A DNA stretch of 64,000 nt from Bos javanicus (taxonomy: Eukaryota; Chordata; Mammalia; Artiodactyla; Bovidae): positions 20,992,001 to 21,056,000 of the forward strand of contig NC_083876.1 of assembly GCF_032452875.1 (NCBI RefSeq). The letters are read 5' to 3'. Below, piece after piece: positions 1 to 11,012 of the stretch (position 1 is its first letter; every line of letters starts with the position of its first letter). The position numbers and the translations under genes were made by a program. The notes under the pieces are model-generated. The model saw only the letters and a list, made by a program, of their open reading frames with translations. It searched no databases and was not told where the DNA came from.

Positions 1-662
1 AATGTCTCTGCTTTTGAATATGCTATCTAGGTTGGTCATAACTTTCCTTCCAAGGAGTAAGCGTCTTTTAATTTCATGGCTGCAGTCACCATCTGCAGTG
101 ATTTTGGAGCCCCCAAAAAATAAAGTCTGACACTGTTTCCACTGTTTCCCCATCTATTTCCCTTCAAGTGATGGGACCAGATGCCATGATCTTAGTTCTC
201 TGAATGTTGAGCTTTAAGCCAACTTTTTCACTCTCCTCTTTCACTTTCATCAAGAGGCTTTTGAGTTCCTCTTCACTTTCTGCCATAAGGGTGGTGGCAT
301 CTGCATATCTGAGGTTATTGATATTTCTCCCGGCAATCTTGATTCTAGCTTGTGCTTCCTCCAGCCAAGCGTTTCTCATGATGTACTCTGCATACAAGTT
401 AAATAAGCAGGGTGACAACATACAACCTTGACGTACTCCTTTTCCTATTTGGAACCAGTCTGTTGTTCCATGTTCAGTTCTAAGTGTTGCTTCCTGACCT
501 ACATATAGGTTTCTCAAGAGGCAGGTCAGGTGGTCTGGTATTCCCATCTCTTTCAGAATTTTCCACAGTTTGTTGTGATCCACATAGTCAAAGGCTTTGG
601 CATAGTCAATAAAGCAGAAATAGATGTTTTTCTGGAACTCTCTTGCTTTTTCGATGATCCAG
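1..662 (-). mobile_element. BovB LINE fragment, RT region
   Basis: This is decayed BovB reverse-transcriptase sequence read on the minus strand and cut by the left window edge. Translation from about 670 down to 164 gives RT-like sequence: IIEKAREF, FIDYAKAF, GVRQGC, LSPCLFNLYAEYI and NNLRYADATTL. The family catalytic box is YADD; here the last Asp codon is Ala (positions 296-307), so this RT would be inactive. The open frame continues past the breakpoint near 662 into the neighbouring BovB piece, out of its coding frame, so its first 55 or so residues are spurious. The 5' part of the element is missing. Confidence 0.92.
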
Positions 663-1024
663 CAGTTCCTCTTTATTTTCTGCCGTTTAAGTGGTATTAT
701 TTGCATATCCGAGGTTGTTGATATTTCTCCTAGCAATCTTGATTCCAGCTTGTGATTCATCCATCTTGGCACTTTGCATAATGTACTCTGCATATATGTT
801 AAATAAGCAGGATGCCTATATATAGCCTTGAAGTACTCCTTTCCCAATTTTGAACCAGGCTTTTGTTCTATATCTGGTTCTAACTGTTGCTTCTTGACCT
901 GTATACAGATTTATCAGGAGGCAAGTTAGGTGGTCTGGTATTTCCATTTCTTTAAGAATTTTCCACAGTTTGTTGTGATCCACACAGCCAAAGGCTTTAA
1001 CATAGTCAATGAAGCAGAAGCACA
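663..1024 (-). mobile_element. BovB LINE fragment, second RT piece
   Basis: At about 662 the sequence jumps back to a part of the BovB RT already present in the preceding fragment, so this is a second, more diverged minus-strand copy of the same region. It contains the FIDYVKAF and DHNKLWKILKEM segments. The position of the YADD box reads roughly Y-A-N-N. It ends where L1 sequence begins at about 1025. No target-site duplication was found, so a partial duplication of one copy is as possible as two insertions. Confidence 0.88.
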
Positions 1025-1458
1025 TCAACATACAAAATCATCTGTATTTCTATACACTAACAATGAACTACCCAAAATTTTTTCTTTCACAATAGCATCA
1101 AAAACAATAAAATATTTAGAAATAAATGTAACTAATTAAGTTAAAGATTTGTACACTGAAAACTATAAGATGCTGATGAAAGAAATTGAAAAAGACACAC
1201 ATGAAAGGTAAAATCCATGTGTGTGGATTAGAAGAATTTGTGTTGTTAAAATATTCATACCACCCAAAGCCCTCTGTGGATTCAATACAATCCTTGTCAA
1301 AATCGCAATGGCATCCTTCATAGAACTAGAATAAGTAATTATAAAATTCATACAGAACCACAAAAGGCTCCAAATAGCTAACAACTTTGAGGAAGAAAAA
1401 CAAAGCTGGAGGCATCATACTTTGGTTTGAAACTATATTACCAAGCTATAGTATTCAA
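1025..1458 (+). mobile_element. L1 LINE, ORF2 3' part, segment A
   Basis: Diverged L1 ORF2 in plus orientation. The reading FLYTNNEL...PFTIASK-type followed by an IKYL motif is typical of the ORF2 C-terminal half, and the nucleotide text matches the family around the EL-K-FIWN region (about 1320-1400). It carries several stops. The element resumes after the SINE at 1698 and again at 3713, so three later insertions split it. Confidence 0.85.
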
Positions 1459-1664
1459 GGGGCTTCCTAGGTAGTGCAGTGGTAAAGTATTCACCTGCTA
1501 ATGCAGAAGATGCATTTTCGATGCCTCGGTCAGAAAGGTCTCCTGGAGTAGGAAATGGCAACCCACTGCAGTATTCTTGCCAGGAAAGTCCCACGGACAG
1601 AGGTGCCTGACAAGCTACAGTCCATGGGGTTGGAAAGAGTCAGACACAACTAAGTGACCGACTG

Positions 1665-1697
<33 letters not shown>
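1459..1697 (+). mobile_element. Bov-tA SINE in L1
   Basis: Ruminant tRNA-derived SINE with the usual order: gggcttcc head, GGTAAAG box, CTGGAG...AATGGCAACCCACT body, CATGGGGT tail segment, ending in a CA repeat. It interrupts L1. AGTATTCAA before it (1450-1458) and AGCATTCAA after it (1698-1706) form a 9-bp target-site duplication with one mismatch. Confidence 0.93.

Positions 1698-1698
<1 letters not shown>
1667..1698 (+). repeat. (CA)16 microsatellite
   Basis: An uninterrupted run of 16 CA dinucleotides forms the 3' tail of the Bov-tA SINE. Uninterrupted tracts of this length are commonly length-polymorphic. Confidence 0.97.
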
Positions 1699-1699
<1 letters not shown>

Positions 1700-2335
1700 C
1701 ATTCAAAACAGGATGATCCTGGCGTAGAAATAGATACAAAGATCAATGGAACAGTATAGAGAGCCTAGATAGACCCATGTAAACACAGTTAAATAATATT
1801 TGGCAAGGAAGCCAACAACATTTGAAGGGGAAATTACAGTTTCAATAAATGGTATTAGGGAAAATGGTATTTTCCCACATAGAAAAGAAATTGGACCTCT
1901 ATCTTACACTACTTACAAAAATAACTCAAAATGATTCAACTTAAATGTAAAATATGAAATCATGATACTCTAAAAAGAAAACAGGGGAACAGCTCCTTGA
2001 CATTGGTTGTAGCAACAATATTTTGAATATTGCAAGAAAAGCACAGCAACAACCACAAAAATAAGCAAGTTAGACTATATCAGACAGAAAAGTTTTTGCA
2101 GAGAGCAAAAGAAACAATCAACCAAATAAACAGGCAATATATGGAATGGAAGAAACTATTTGCAAACCATACATAAGATAAAAGGTTAACATTTAAAACA
2201 TATAAGGAACAGTAAACTCAAAAACAACTACAAGCAAACAAATAATCCAATTAAAAAGTGGGCAGAGGATCTGAATAGATATTTTCCTTAAAAAAAAAAA
2301 TAGGCATACAAATTACCAATAGGTACATGAAAAGA
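1698..2335 (+). mobile_element. L1 LINE, ORF2 3' part, segment B
   Basis: Continuation of the L1 after the SINE. It includes the ATAGATCAATGGAACAG stretch typical of mammalian L1 ORF2 and the 3' part with AAGTGGGCAGAGGATCTGAA (about 2257). It breaks off after CATGAAAAGATTG at about 2337, where BovB sequence starts. Confidence 0.88.
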
Positions 2336-3547
2336 TTGTGAACTTCCACACATTCAACCAAGATTTAGAAAAGGCAGAGGAACTAGAGATCAAATTGCCA
2401 GCATCCATTGAATCATCAAAAAAGCAAGAGAGTTCCAGAAAAACATCTATTTCTGCTTCATTGGCTACATCAAAGTCTTTGACTATATGGATCACAAAAA
2501 ACTGTGGAAAATACTTCAAGAGATGGGACTACCAGGCAACCTTACCTTCCTCCTGAGAAACCTGTATACAAGTCAAGAAGCAACAGCTAGAGCTGGACGT
2601 GGAACAACAGACTGGCTCTGAATCAGGAAAGGAGTACATCATGGCTATATATTGTCTCCCTGCTTATTTAACTTATATGCAGAGTACATCATGCAAAATG
2701 CTGGGATGGATGAAGCACAAGCTGGAAACAGATTGCTGGGAGAAATATCAATAACCTCAAATACACAGATGACACCACCCTTATGGCAGAAAGTGAAGAA
2801 GAACTAAAGAGCCTCTTGATGAAAGTGAAAGAGGAGAGTGAAAAATTTGGCTTAAACCTCAACATTCAGATTACTAAGATCATGGCATCTGGTCCAATCA
2901 CTTCATGGCAAATAGATGGGGAAACAATGGAAATGATGACAGACTTTATTTTTGGGGGCTTCAAAATCACTGCAGACGGTGATTGCAGCCATGAAATTAA
3001 AAGATGCTTGCTCCTCGGAAGGAAAGTTATGACCAACCTAGACTGCATATTAAAAAGTAGAGTCATTACTTTACCAACAGATGTCCGTTTAGTCAAAGCT
3101 ATGTTTTTTCCCAGTAATCATATATAAATGTGAGAGTTGGACTATAAAGAAAGCTGAGGGCCAAAGAATTGATGCTTCTTAACTGTGGTGCTGGAGAAGA
3201 CTCTTGAGAGTCCCTTGAACTGCAAAAAGATCAAACCAGTCCATCCTAAAGGAGATGAGTCCTGAATATTCATTGAAAGAACTGATGCTGAACCTGAAAC
3301 TCCAATACTTTGGCCACCTGAATGCGAAGAACCGACTCATTGGAAAAGACCCTTGTTATGGGAAAGACTGAAGACAGGAGACGAAGGGGATGACAGAGGA
3401 TGAGATGATTGGATGGCATCACTGACTCAATGGACATGAGTTTGAGCAAGCTGCAGGAGTTGGTGATGGACAGGGAAGCCTGACATGTTGCAGTCCATGA
3501 GATCGCAAACAGTCAGATACGACTCAGTGACTGAATCAAACTGAATT
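2336..3547 (+). mobile_element. BovB LINE, RT to 3' end, in L1
   Basis: 5'-truncated BovB in plus orientation. It covers the RT core from the region before FIDYAKAF (degraded here), the catalytic box (Y-T-D-D at about 2762-2773 instead of YADD), the MAESEEELKSLLMKVKEESEK stretch split by stops elsewhere, the C-terminal domain (LLGRKVMTNLD, LPTDVRLVKAM) and the 3' end with CAGTCCATG...GACTGAATCAAACTGAA. It interrupts the L1 between 2335 and 3713. Confidence 0.93.
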
Positions 3548-3712
3548 ATCGAGCTTTCCTAGTGGCTCAAACGGTAAAGAATACGCTTGCCATGCAGGAG
3601 ACCTGGGTTCAGTCGCTGGGAAGATCGGGATCAGGAAGATCCCCTGGAGAAGGGAATGGCTACCCACTCCAGTATTCTGCCCTGGAGAATTCCATGGACA
3701 GAGGACATGAAC
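3548..3712 (+). mobile_element. Bov-tA SINE, 3' truncated
   Basis: Head and body of a Bov-tA element (ctttcctagtggctcaaacggtaaag equivalent, split here for length; body with CCCCTGGAGAAGGGAATGGC and TACCCACTCCAGTATTC). It sits directly against the BovB 3' end. It stops after CATGGACAGAGGAC and lacks the usual final 60 or so bases, so the junction with L1 at 3713 is probably a deletion or recombination point. Confidence 0.88.
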
Positions 3713-4078
3713 AGAGGACATCAGAGAAATGCAAATCAAAACCACAATGAGATACTATCTCACACCTGTCAGAACGGCAATCATCAAAAAACAAGCATTA
3801 ACAAGTCCAAGTGAGAATGTAGAGAAAAGGGAACCCTAGGGCACTGTGAGTGAGAAGGCAAATTGGTGCGACTATTATGAAGAACAGTATAGAGGGTCCT
3901 CAAAAAATTAAAAATAGACATACTGTGTGCTCCAACAATCTTACTTTGGGATATATAACCAAAGGAAGTGAAATCAGTATGTTGAAGAAATGTCTTTATC
4001 CTCGTTTTTATTACAGCATTATTTACTGTAGACAAGACATGGAAATAACCTCAGTGTCTATCGACAGATGAATATAAC
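3713..4078 (+). mobile_element. L1 LINE, segment C
   Basis: The L1 resumes at ATCAGAGAAATGCAAATC, within tens of bases of where segment B stopped, and continues through CACAATGAGATACTATCTCACACC and the end-of-ORF2 region near 4000-4075. Segments A, B and C are therefore one L1 copy with nested insertions. Confidence 0.87.
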
Positions 4079-4373
4079 ATAACACTTCTCCTAGCTTCAG
4101 TTAAGATAAGATAAAATTGCAGGAGGGATTATCAAAATCTTAAAGAATGTAAAGGGGAAGATTTCTGCTATTTATTTGTTAAAGTCTGCAAAAAGCAGAT
4201 TGACTATTGTAAACCTATATAATGCTAGCCCTAATTGCAGTCACCAAACTATATAAGTCATTTACTTAAATTATCCCCAGCTTCTGAAACTTGTTATGTA
4301 GCTATTAATGTGAGAAATGAATTATCAAAATATGTATCAATAAGGGAAATGAAAAGCAGTTCACTTTTATATG

Positions 4374-4590
4374 GCAATCACTGGTGGTAAAGAACGTGCC
4401 TGCCAGTTCAGGAGATGTAAGAGACATAGGATTCATCCCTGACTCAGGAAGATCTGTGGATGAGGGCATTAACCCACTCCAGTATTCTTGCCTGGAGAAT
4501 GCCAGGGACAGAGGAGTCTGGCAGTATATGGTCCATACGGTTACAAAAGAGTCGAACACAACTGAAGCGACTTAGCACGCATACAGGACA
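4374..4590 (+). mobile_element. Bov-tA SINE, diverged
   Basis: Plus-strand Bov-tA with a decayed head (TGGTGGTAAAGAACGTGCC), body AACCCACTCCAGTATTCTTG and tail GAGTCGAACACAACTGAAG. The 295 bases before it, after the L1, hold nothing I recognise. Confidence 0.9.
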
Positions 4591-4829
4591 GAACATTCAT
4601 TCATTCATTGTCTTAACAAAAGACCATGTAAAATCTTGTGCTCTCTGTCAAAATACATTCTGCAGGGATTTAATTTAACACTCTGCAGAATGTTGTAATA
4701 GTCTACTATATAAATGGTACTTTGTGTATATGAAAGTATAGTGACTAAACAATGAAATAAATAGATACACTGTTGTATTTCTCCCAGGACAATGTATTTC
4801 AGATATTTCAATGCAACATAAGAATCGTA

Positions 4830-4933
4830 GTTTGAGTAAGCTCCAGGAGTTGGTGATGGATAGGGAAGCCTGTCATGCTGCAGTCCATGGGGTCACAAAG
4901 AGTCAGATACGACTGAGGGACTGAACTGAACTG
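4830..4933 (+). mobile_element. BovB 3' stub, 104 bp, with TSD
   Basis: Only the last 104 bases of BovB (GAGTTGGTGATGGATAGGG to the ACTGAACTGAACTG end). TAAGAATCGTA (4819-4829) precedes it and TAAGAATCATA (4934-4944) follows it, an 11-bp target duplication with one mismatch. It is therefore a complete, severely 5'-truncated insertion rather than a broken larger copy. Confidence 0.92.
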
Positions 4934-4945
4934 TAAGAATCATAT

Positions 4946-5115
4946 GGGCTTCCCAGGTGGTGCTAGTGGTAAAGAACTGCCTGCCAACGCAGGAGACCTA
5001 AGAGACGCCTGGTTCCATCTCTAGCTGGGGAAGAGCCTTTGGAGGAGGAAATGGCAACCCACTCCAGTATTCTTGCCTGGAGAATCCCATGGACAGAGGA
5101 TCCTGGTGGGCTCAT
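4946..5115 (+). mobile_element. Bov-tA SINE, 3' truncated
   Basis: Starts (GGGCTTCCCAGGTGGTGCTA) right after the target duplication of the preceding BovB stub, with body AACCCACTCCAGTATTCTTG. It ends at GGTGGGCT without the tail. Confidence 0.9.
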
Positions 5116-6219
5116 ATACATTCAGCCTAGCTGGAGTCTAGACTTTTCTTAAATCCTTAGAATTCCTTTATGGTTTTTAGTTGAAAATAAAATGTATTAG
5201 TAGTTTTAAAGGGGAATCCTTCTGAAAAAGTAATGACTTTGTGACTAAAAAGAAAATTCAGTTTTACACACTCAAATCAAATTCCTTTTTTTAAAACTGG
5301 AAAGTGGCTAAATACAGTAAAAACAAAATATTCTTTTTGCTAAAATTCCAAGGATTTACATATTAAGGTTCAGCATATTTAACAACTTGTTTTAAAAAGA
5401 TGGGGGAAGACTATCTGACGTATTATTTTGTATTTTTACATGAATAAAAGTTTAGTCACTGATTACAATGATTTGTAAAAATTTGTAAAATTTCCATTTG
5501 TAAAATTTGAATTGCATGTAATTGTGAGGTTTACATCACAAATATGACCTTTCTGTCATCTGGTAGAAGAAGGGTTATTTTTAGCAGCTTCAAATATCAA
5601 AAACTTCATGGTTTTCTTTTCAAATCCGAATAACATGTACCTTTAAAAGAAAAACTAACATATATATTTGACCAAAGCCAACATAAGATGCCTCACTGTA
5701 TCTTTTAGTGTGTTAAGCTTTTTGAAAAGTTCATCTTAAAGAAAGCGAGTAATTGAAAAATGTTTTTGACACTCAGCCAGGTAGAAAAAGTGGTATATTT
5801 CGAGATCCCTCCCTTCTATTTAATGCCATCTCAGTGAAAATTCCTTCTGGCAAGTTACTGAAACATCAGGAAGCAAAGGGCTTTTAAGGACATACATAAG
5901 GCCATGAGTTTTACTGGAGGCTCCTTGCCCTTTGTCTACTTTCTCCGTTAGAGCACTCAGAGTTGGGACATCATTCCTGGCAGCCCTAAGGGGCATGGTC
6001 TTCATTCATTCGTGGTTTGTTTCCATGAATTTTCCACTTGTATAGATTTCTATGAGTGGTTACCCCTACTATGTCATTTGCCTCTGCTTTTAATCTCTAC
6101 CATGCTAAACTCATTTTTTAAATCAAGAGGGATTATTGACAGAATAATTTGGTAGAAATTCCCTGGTGGAGAAACAGTCTAAAAGTTAATTATTTTCTAT
6201 ATATAAGCACTAAGATAAT
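5116..6219. other. Unique AT-rich DNA, nothing recognised
   Basis: No recognisable repeat or exon. A 61-codon minus-strand open frame at 5820-6005 has no homology I know and no surrounding gene structure. Confidence 0.5.
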
Positions 6220-6528
6220 GGAACCAGTCCATCCTAAAGGAAATCAGTCCTGAATATTCATTGGAGGGACTGATGCTGAAGCTGAAACTTCAATACTTTG
6301 GCCACCTGATGCGAAGAACTGACTCATTTGAAAAGACCCTGAGTCTGGAAAAGATTGAAGCCAGGAGAAGGGGGAATGATAGAGGATGAGATGGTTGGAT
6401 GATATCACCGACTCGATGGACATGAGTTTGAATAAACTCTGGGAGTTGGTGATGGACAAGGAGACCTAGTGTGCTGCAGTCCAAGGGGTCACAAAGATTG
6501 GACACGACTGAGCAACTGAACTGAACTG
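6220..6528 (+). mobile_element. BovB 3' end fragment
   Basis: Plus-strand BovB covering the last 310 bases: AACCAGTCCATCCTAAAGG, the C-terminal coding stretch with premature stops, and the 3' tail ending ACTGAACTGAACTGA. A short TA run (about 6528-6541) follows, typical of the simple repeat left at RTE 3' ends. Confidence 0.93.
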
Positions 6529-6579
6529 ATATATATATATACTTGTTTTCCTCTGTACATATCTGGGAGCAAATACCAC

Positions 6580-6745
6580 ATAGTGTTAAGGGGCAGAGGT
6601 CTACCTTTGAATTCTGCTCGACTCACTGTTCACTCTGGGACTTTAAATAAGTTAATCATTTTATGCTTTGGTTCACTTTGTAGATTTATCAATAATGCTT
6701 CTTTTATAAGGTTATTGTACAATATAAAATAAGGGGAAAAAATCA
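6580..6745 (+). mobile_element. MIR SINE
   Basis: Old MIR-like pattern in plus orientation: TTTGAATTCTGCTCGACTC, GGGACTTTAAATAAGTTAATC (the tRNA-derived SINE core after the GTGACCTTGGGCAAG position), then AGATTTATCAATAATG. High divergence fits an ancient mammalian SINE. Confidence 0.65.
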
Positions 6746-7491
6746 CAGTAGTTGGGTCTGGCACATTGATCAGTTTTCTAGGTTGCCCAAAAGAATAAAT
6801 TTCTTGATCTATGTATATACAATAATCATTATAATTGTTGTAAATATTAACTTCAGCTTTTCAGTTACAAAGGTCTCAGATCTCATTTGGTAAAACATTG
6901 AACATTAAACTCTGAGAAGGCTATCTGCCAGGTTCTTCATAATCAATATCTGAATGAGAATTTACCATGCATTTTATAGATTATTCATTTGAAAATGTTT
7001 TGAAAAATGGATTCCAAAGTAGATGTATATGATGTACTTCCCTAATTAAGATTCCACTGATTTTTAAGTTGCAACCATTATTTTATGTAACACCAAGAAG
7101 GAAAGAGAATCATCAGCAAATAAGCAATGACACACTGTTAAGATATTTATTGTTTGTTCTATTTTGAATTCAGAGGTGTTGAAATAAGAAAAAATAATGT
7201 GTCTCAATAGATGATTTTACCTCTGTTAATAATAATTAGAAAGATTAGACTAGGTAATATATGTAGTAAAGAATAATTATGTTTAAAAGTTTCTTTTAAT
7301 CTAATTAAAATCTAATCTTTCATCTAATTTTGAGATGTTTGAGGGTATTAATGAAGCCATACAAGTGTTAATAATCTCTAAAAGCAATGCTTGGCCCTGA
7401 TAAGCAAAGCCTAATTTGACCTTTTGATCATTCCTGGTTTTGTTTCATCTTTGCTCAATGGCTCTCAACACTCAACACCTAAAACAGAGAA
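6746..7491. other. Unique DNA, nothing recognised
   Basis: AT-rich sequence without recognised repeats or reading frames of note. Confidence 0.5.
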
Positions 7492-7708
7492 GGGATATCC
7501 CTGGTGGCTCAGATGGTATAGAGTCCACCTGCAATGCAGGAGACCCAGGTTTGATTCCTGGGTCTGGAAGATCCCCTGGAGAAGGAAATGGTGACCCACT
7601 CTAGTAATTTTTGCCTGGAAAATTCCACAGACAGAGGAGCCTGCTAGACTGCAGTCCATGGGATCTAAAGAGTCAGACACGACTTAGCGACTAAACAACA
7701 ACAACAAC
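7492..7708 (+). mobile_element. Bov-tA SINE with 10-bp TSD
   Basis: Full-length Bov-tA with A-box-like TGGCTCAGATGGT, B-box-like GGTTTGATTCC, body and an AAC-repeat tail. AAACAGAGAA at 7482-7491 and 7709-7718 is a perfect 10-bp target-site duplication, so the boundaries are exact. Confidence 0.95.
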
Positions 7709-7839
7709 AAACAGAGAAAGTTCCTGGGACAGTTTTTTTGCCTAATATTTTACATGTTTTTTTCACTTATAAAATTATAGAGAGGAATTATGTTCTAGAA
7801 GCTTTCCATTCCAATTTCCTCCTTTTATTAAAACAAAAC

Positions 7840-7978
7840 AAAAAATCCTCAAACATTGAAAGATGTTAAAATTTGCCACGTGTATGAGTTCTCAGTGACA
7901 GAACTAGAACTGGAACACAAATTCCCCAAGTCTGACCATAATAATCTTCCTTCTGGGTTATACTATAATTTTTTCAGA
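7840..7978 (-). mobile_element. MIR SINE
   Basis: Minus-strand MIR-like core. GACAGAACTAGAACTGGAACACAA corresponds to the family's GGCAGAGCTGGGATTTGAACCCAG (split reading), followed by a GTCTGAC segment. Confidence 0.55.
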
Positions 7979-9149
7979 AAGATCTTGGTTCTCTATCCCT
8001 TCATGAGATATTGGTCTTGTACCCGCAAGGTGTGATCTTCTTATCAACATTGATAGCATCAAAAGTGGCACATACACATGGTGATGGCCACCATATTCAT
8101 CTTCATCCATATATTTATATGAATAGCTGAAATTTCATCAGTTACATAAAATATGAATAATAATATACTTAGTTAACAGCTAACTTTTATCTACTGACTC
8201 TACTTCCCACCTGGGCCTATGCATGCACACACCAACATCAGTACCTTTCTTTCTAGACACTTAGTGCTTCAACTAAAGTTAACCATCTGTTCATAAAGAG
8301 AAAATTAAATTTCAGGGCTAAATTTCCAGACCTGAACATGAAAGTCTTAATAGATGTCTCACCTGGTAGCTAATTTCACTTTAACAGACAATAAAATAGG
8401 AGTCTTCTTTCAGTATAATGGTGAGTTCTGGTTTAGATATCTCTTTTGACTGCAAGAAGTATGTTAAAAACTCAGTAACTGATTAACAAAGGAACTCCTT
8501 AATTTCTTATCAATTATGGCTCCACCACTAAATTCATGTTTGTATGCATCATGCAATTCTTGTGGAAATAGATCTTATATAAAAACTTGCCTGATGAGTT
8601 TTAAGAATTTACAAAAATTATGTTTCTTGAAAAACATTTTCATTGGCAGTAGGCTTGCCAAAATATGAATCAAATCTTGGAGAAACATTTTATTGTGTCA
8701 AGAGAGGAGATCCTTAACAGAGACAATAAAAAAAAGAACTGGCTATTGTCTCTGTTTTGATGAATAAATCTATACTGATTGATATCACTGGCCTGTTAGC
8801 CAAGGACCTCATTTGTATTAGCTGTTTTTAGCCCTTCCCACATTTGGAAAATTGGTTAATTTGCTTCTTGTCAACTCCTTCACTACCATGTCTCTAAGAA
8901 GTGGAGTAGTTGAAATTTAAACTATTAATATGGGTCTGTTATTGTCACTGATGAGACGCGATTTAAAAAAAATAATACAGATAGAAGTTCTAGTAAAGCC
9001 AGAGTATCTCGTATCAGATGATTGTAATAACAGCTGTAAAATATATATGTTTATATATATAGATAGATACAATCAACAATGACTTGAAGCGACTAGACAG
9101 CACCAAAGCAGAAACTGGATGGATAAGGCCCTTGAAAGATGTAAACACT
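7979..9149. other. Unique DNA, nothing recognised
   Basis: No recognisable gene. A short TATA/GATA-rich stretch lies at about 9040-9070. Confidence 0.5.
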
Positions 9150-9210
9150 GAAAGTGAATGCCACTCAGTTGTATCTGACTTTTTGTGATCCCATGGACTA
9201 CAACACTGTG
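9150..9210 (-). mobile_element. Bov-tA SINE fragment
   Basis: Only the tail-proximal 60 bases are present (GTATCTGACTTTTTGTGATCC then CATGGACTAC), reading as reverse Bov-A. Confidence 0.75.
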
Positions 9211-9417
9211 AGTGAGATCCAATTAGAACAGCTTTGACCTGAACAAAATAATTTTCTGTATTCCGTAGAGAGTAAAGCTTAAGCAGAAATCAGTAGCCTT
9301 ATTTGGCTGAGGAGTTAAAGGTCAGAGTTTTGGGTTGCCTGCTAGCATGGCTGGAAATTGAGGAAGAAAACTGAGAAAAGTTGAAACCTAGGAGGCAGAG
9401 CCCTAAATTGAGATTCA

Positions 9418-9485
9418 TGCCTAGTATAATTTATTTACCTGTTGATCTCCAGCACCTAAAAGAGTGCCTAGCATGTGGTAAAACG
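9418..9485 (+). mobile_element. L2 LINE 3' end fragment
   Basis: The pattern CTCCAGCACCTAAAAGAGTGCCTAGCA with a following GTGGTA matches the L2 3'-terminal segment. It is short and diverged. Confidence 0.5.
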
Positions 9486-9608
9486 GCCCAGGTTTTCTAA
9501 TAGAGTCATTGAAAGTAGAATAATCTTGGTAAGGTAGATCTAGTTCAATATTGGGGAACAAAACTTACTTTTGAGAAGCAGTAAAGTTTTAGGCACTGAT
9601 CATAAGGT

Positions 9609-9782
9609 GCATGCTCAGTTGCTTCAGTCATGTCTGACTCTTTGCAATGCTTTGGACTATAGCCCACCAGGTTCCTTAGTCCATGGGATTCTCCAGTCAG
9701 GGATACTGGAGTGGGTTACATACCCTTCTCCAGGGGATCTTCCCAACCCAGGGGTTGAACCTGTGTCTCTGATTGTAAGGTA
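9609..9782 (-). mobile_element. Bov-tA SINE, partial
   Basis: Reverse Bov-tA from GTCATGTCTGACTCTTTGCAA through CCAACCCAGGGGTTGAAC. It lacks the head beyond the B-box region. Confidence 0.9.
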
Positions 9783-10839
9783 CAGGAAAAGAAAATATCA
9801 ATCCAATCCAAACTACAGGTCCTCAGCCAAGAAAAAGTTAATGCTTTGGTCTCTGGCAGAATAGCCTAATTTGAATATGTTGAACTTAAGTATGATTTCA
9901 GTGTATATGAAGATTGACAAATTATGGAAACAGACCTGAAAGAATAAGGCAAATTTGATAAGAACAAATGAAGGTGTAAGGATGAGAAAGAAAAGAAAAA
10001 CAATCATAGTCTTGGCTTTGTGATCAAAAGTTTTATGTAAGCTGGGAGGACTTTGAAGAGACTGTTAAGAAAAACCCAAGATTCTTTGAGAAGAGTCTTA
10101 ATGGACACCTAAAAAGACTTGAGAAAGCTCATGGTGAAATATTGAAAAAAAGCAAGAGAAATGTTTTAGTACTAGTAGGAAAGGGTGACTTGTTATGTGG
10201 AGTTAAAAAGACTGTCAACACTATTTCTGTGGTAAGATAGGAAGAAGGAAGCCAACTCAATGAACTAGAGAAAGAGAATTTCCAGAAGAATATTAAAAGC
10301 GTGATCTGGCTTCATCTTGCTACCTATGAATAAAGCACAAGAAAAATGAACTAAGAAAAAAAAAAAACTTGAATATAAAGATACTAGGAGCTTCTGAGTT
10401 TAAAAATAAAACTGTTTCCCATTCTCAGTCACTTTATATGACAATCAATTCTCAAATTAAGAAATGATTTCAGAGTGAAGATCAAACCCAGAATTGGAGT
10501 ATAAAATTCTGTTAAGACATCAGCAATTTTGAAGACAATACTTCATAGAAACTTCCAGATATACAAATAAGGCCTCTAAGAAGCTTCAATATTCAGCACA
10601 GCTCAGATTCTACTAAGAATGAAGTTTTAAGAATCTTGAGAATGTTATCATACAGCAATTTCACAAGGAGGCTAAAGTATGAAAGACATATGAGTTTTTT
10701 TCTAATGGAGTGATTTATAAATTGATAGATTTTAAAATAACTATTCCAATTTAGACTGAGTTGTACAGAGAGAATACAAAATGACCTGAACACTTGCAAC
10801 CTTAAAATTCCCTGAGAATAAGGCACTATAAGAAATTTA
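9783..10839. other. Unique A-rich DNA, nothing recognised
   Basis: Purine-rich on the plus strand, with an A run at about 10358-10369. No repeat family or exon recognised. Confidence 0.5.
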
Positions 10840-11012
10840 CAGTCTGCCTGTCAGTGCAGGAGATGAGGGTTCAGGCCTGGACTGGGAAGATCTCCTGGAG
10901 AAGGAATACCCCAGTATTCTCACCTGGAGAATCCCATGGACAGAGGAGCCTGCCGGGCTACCATCCAAAGGGTCACAAAGAGTCAGACACGATAGAGTGA
11001 CTTGAGCACTCC
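10840..11012 (+). mobile_element. Bov-tA SINE, 5' truncated
   Basis: Plus-strand copy starting within the tRNA-like part (CTGCCTGTCAGTGCAGGAGA) and running to GAGTCAGACACGATAGAGTG. Confidence 0.9.
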
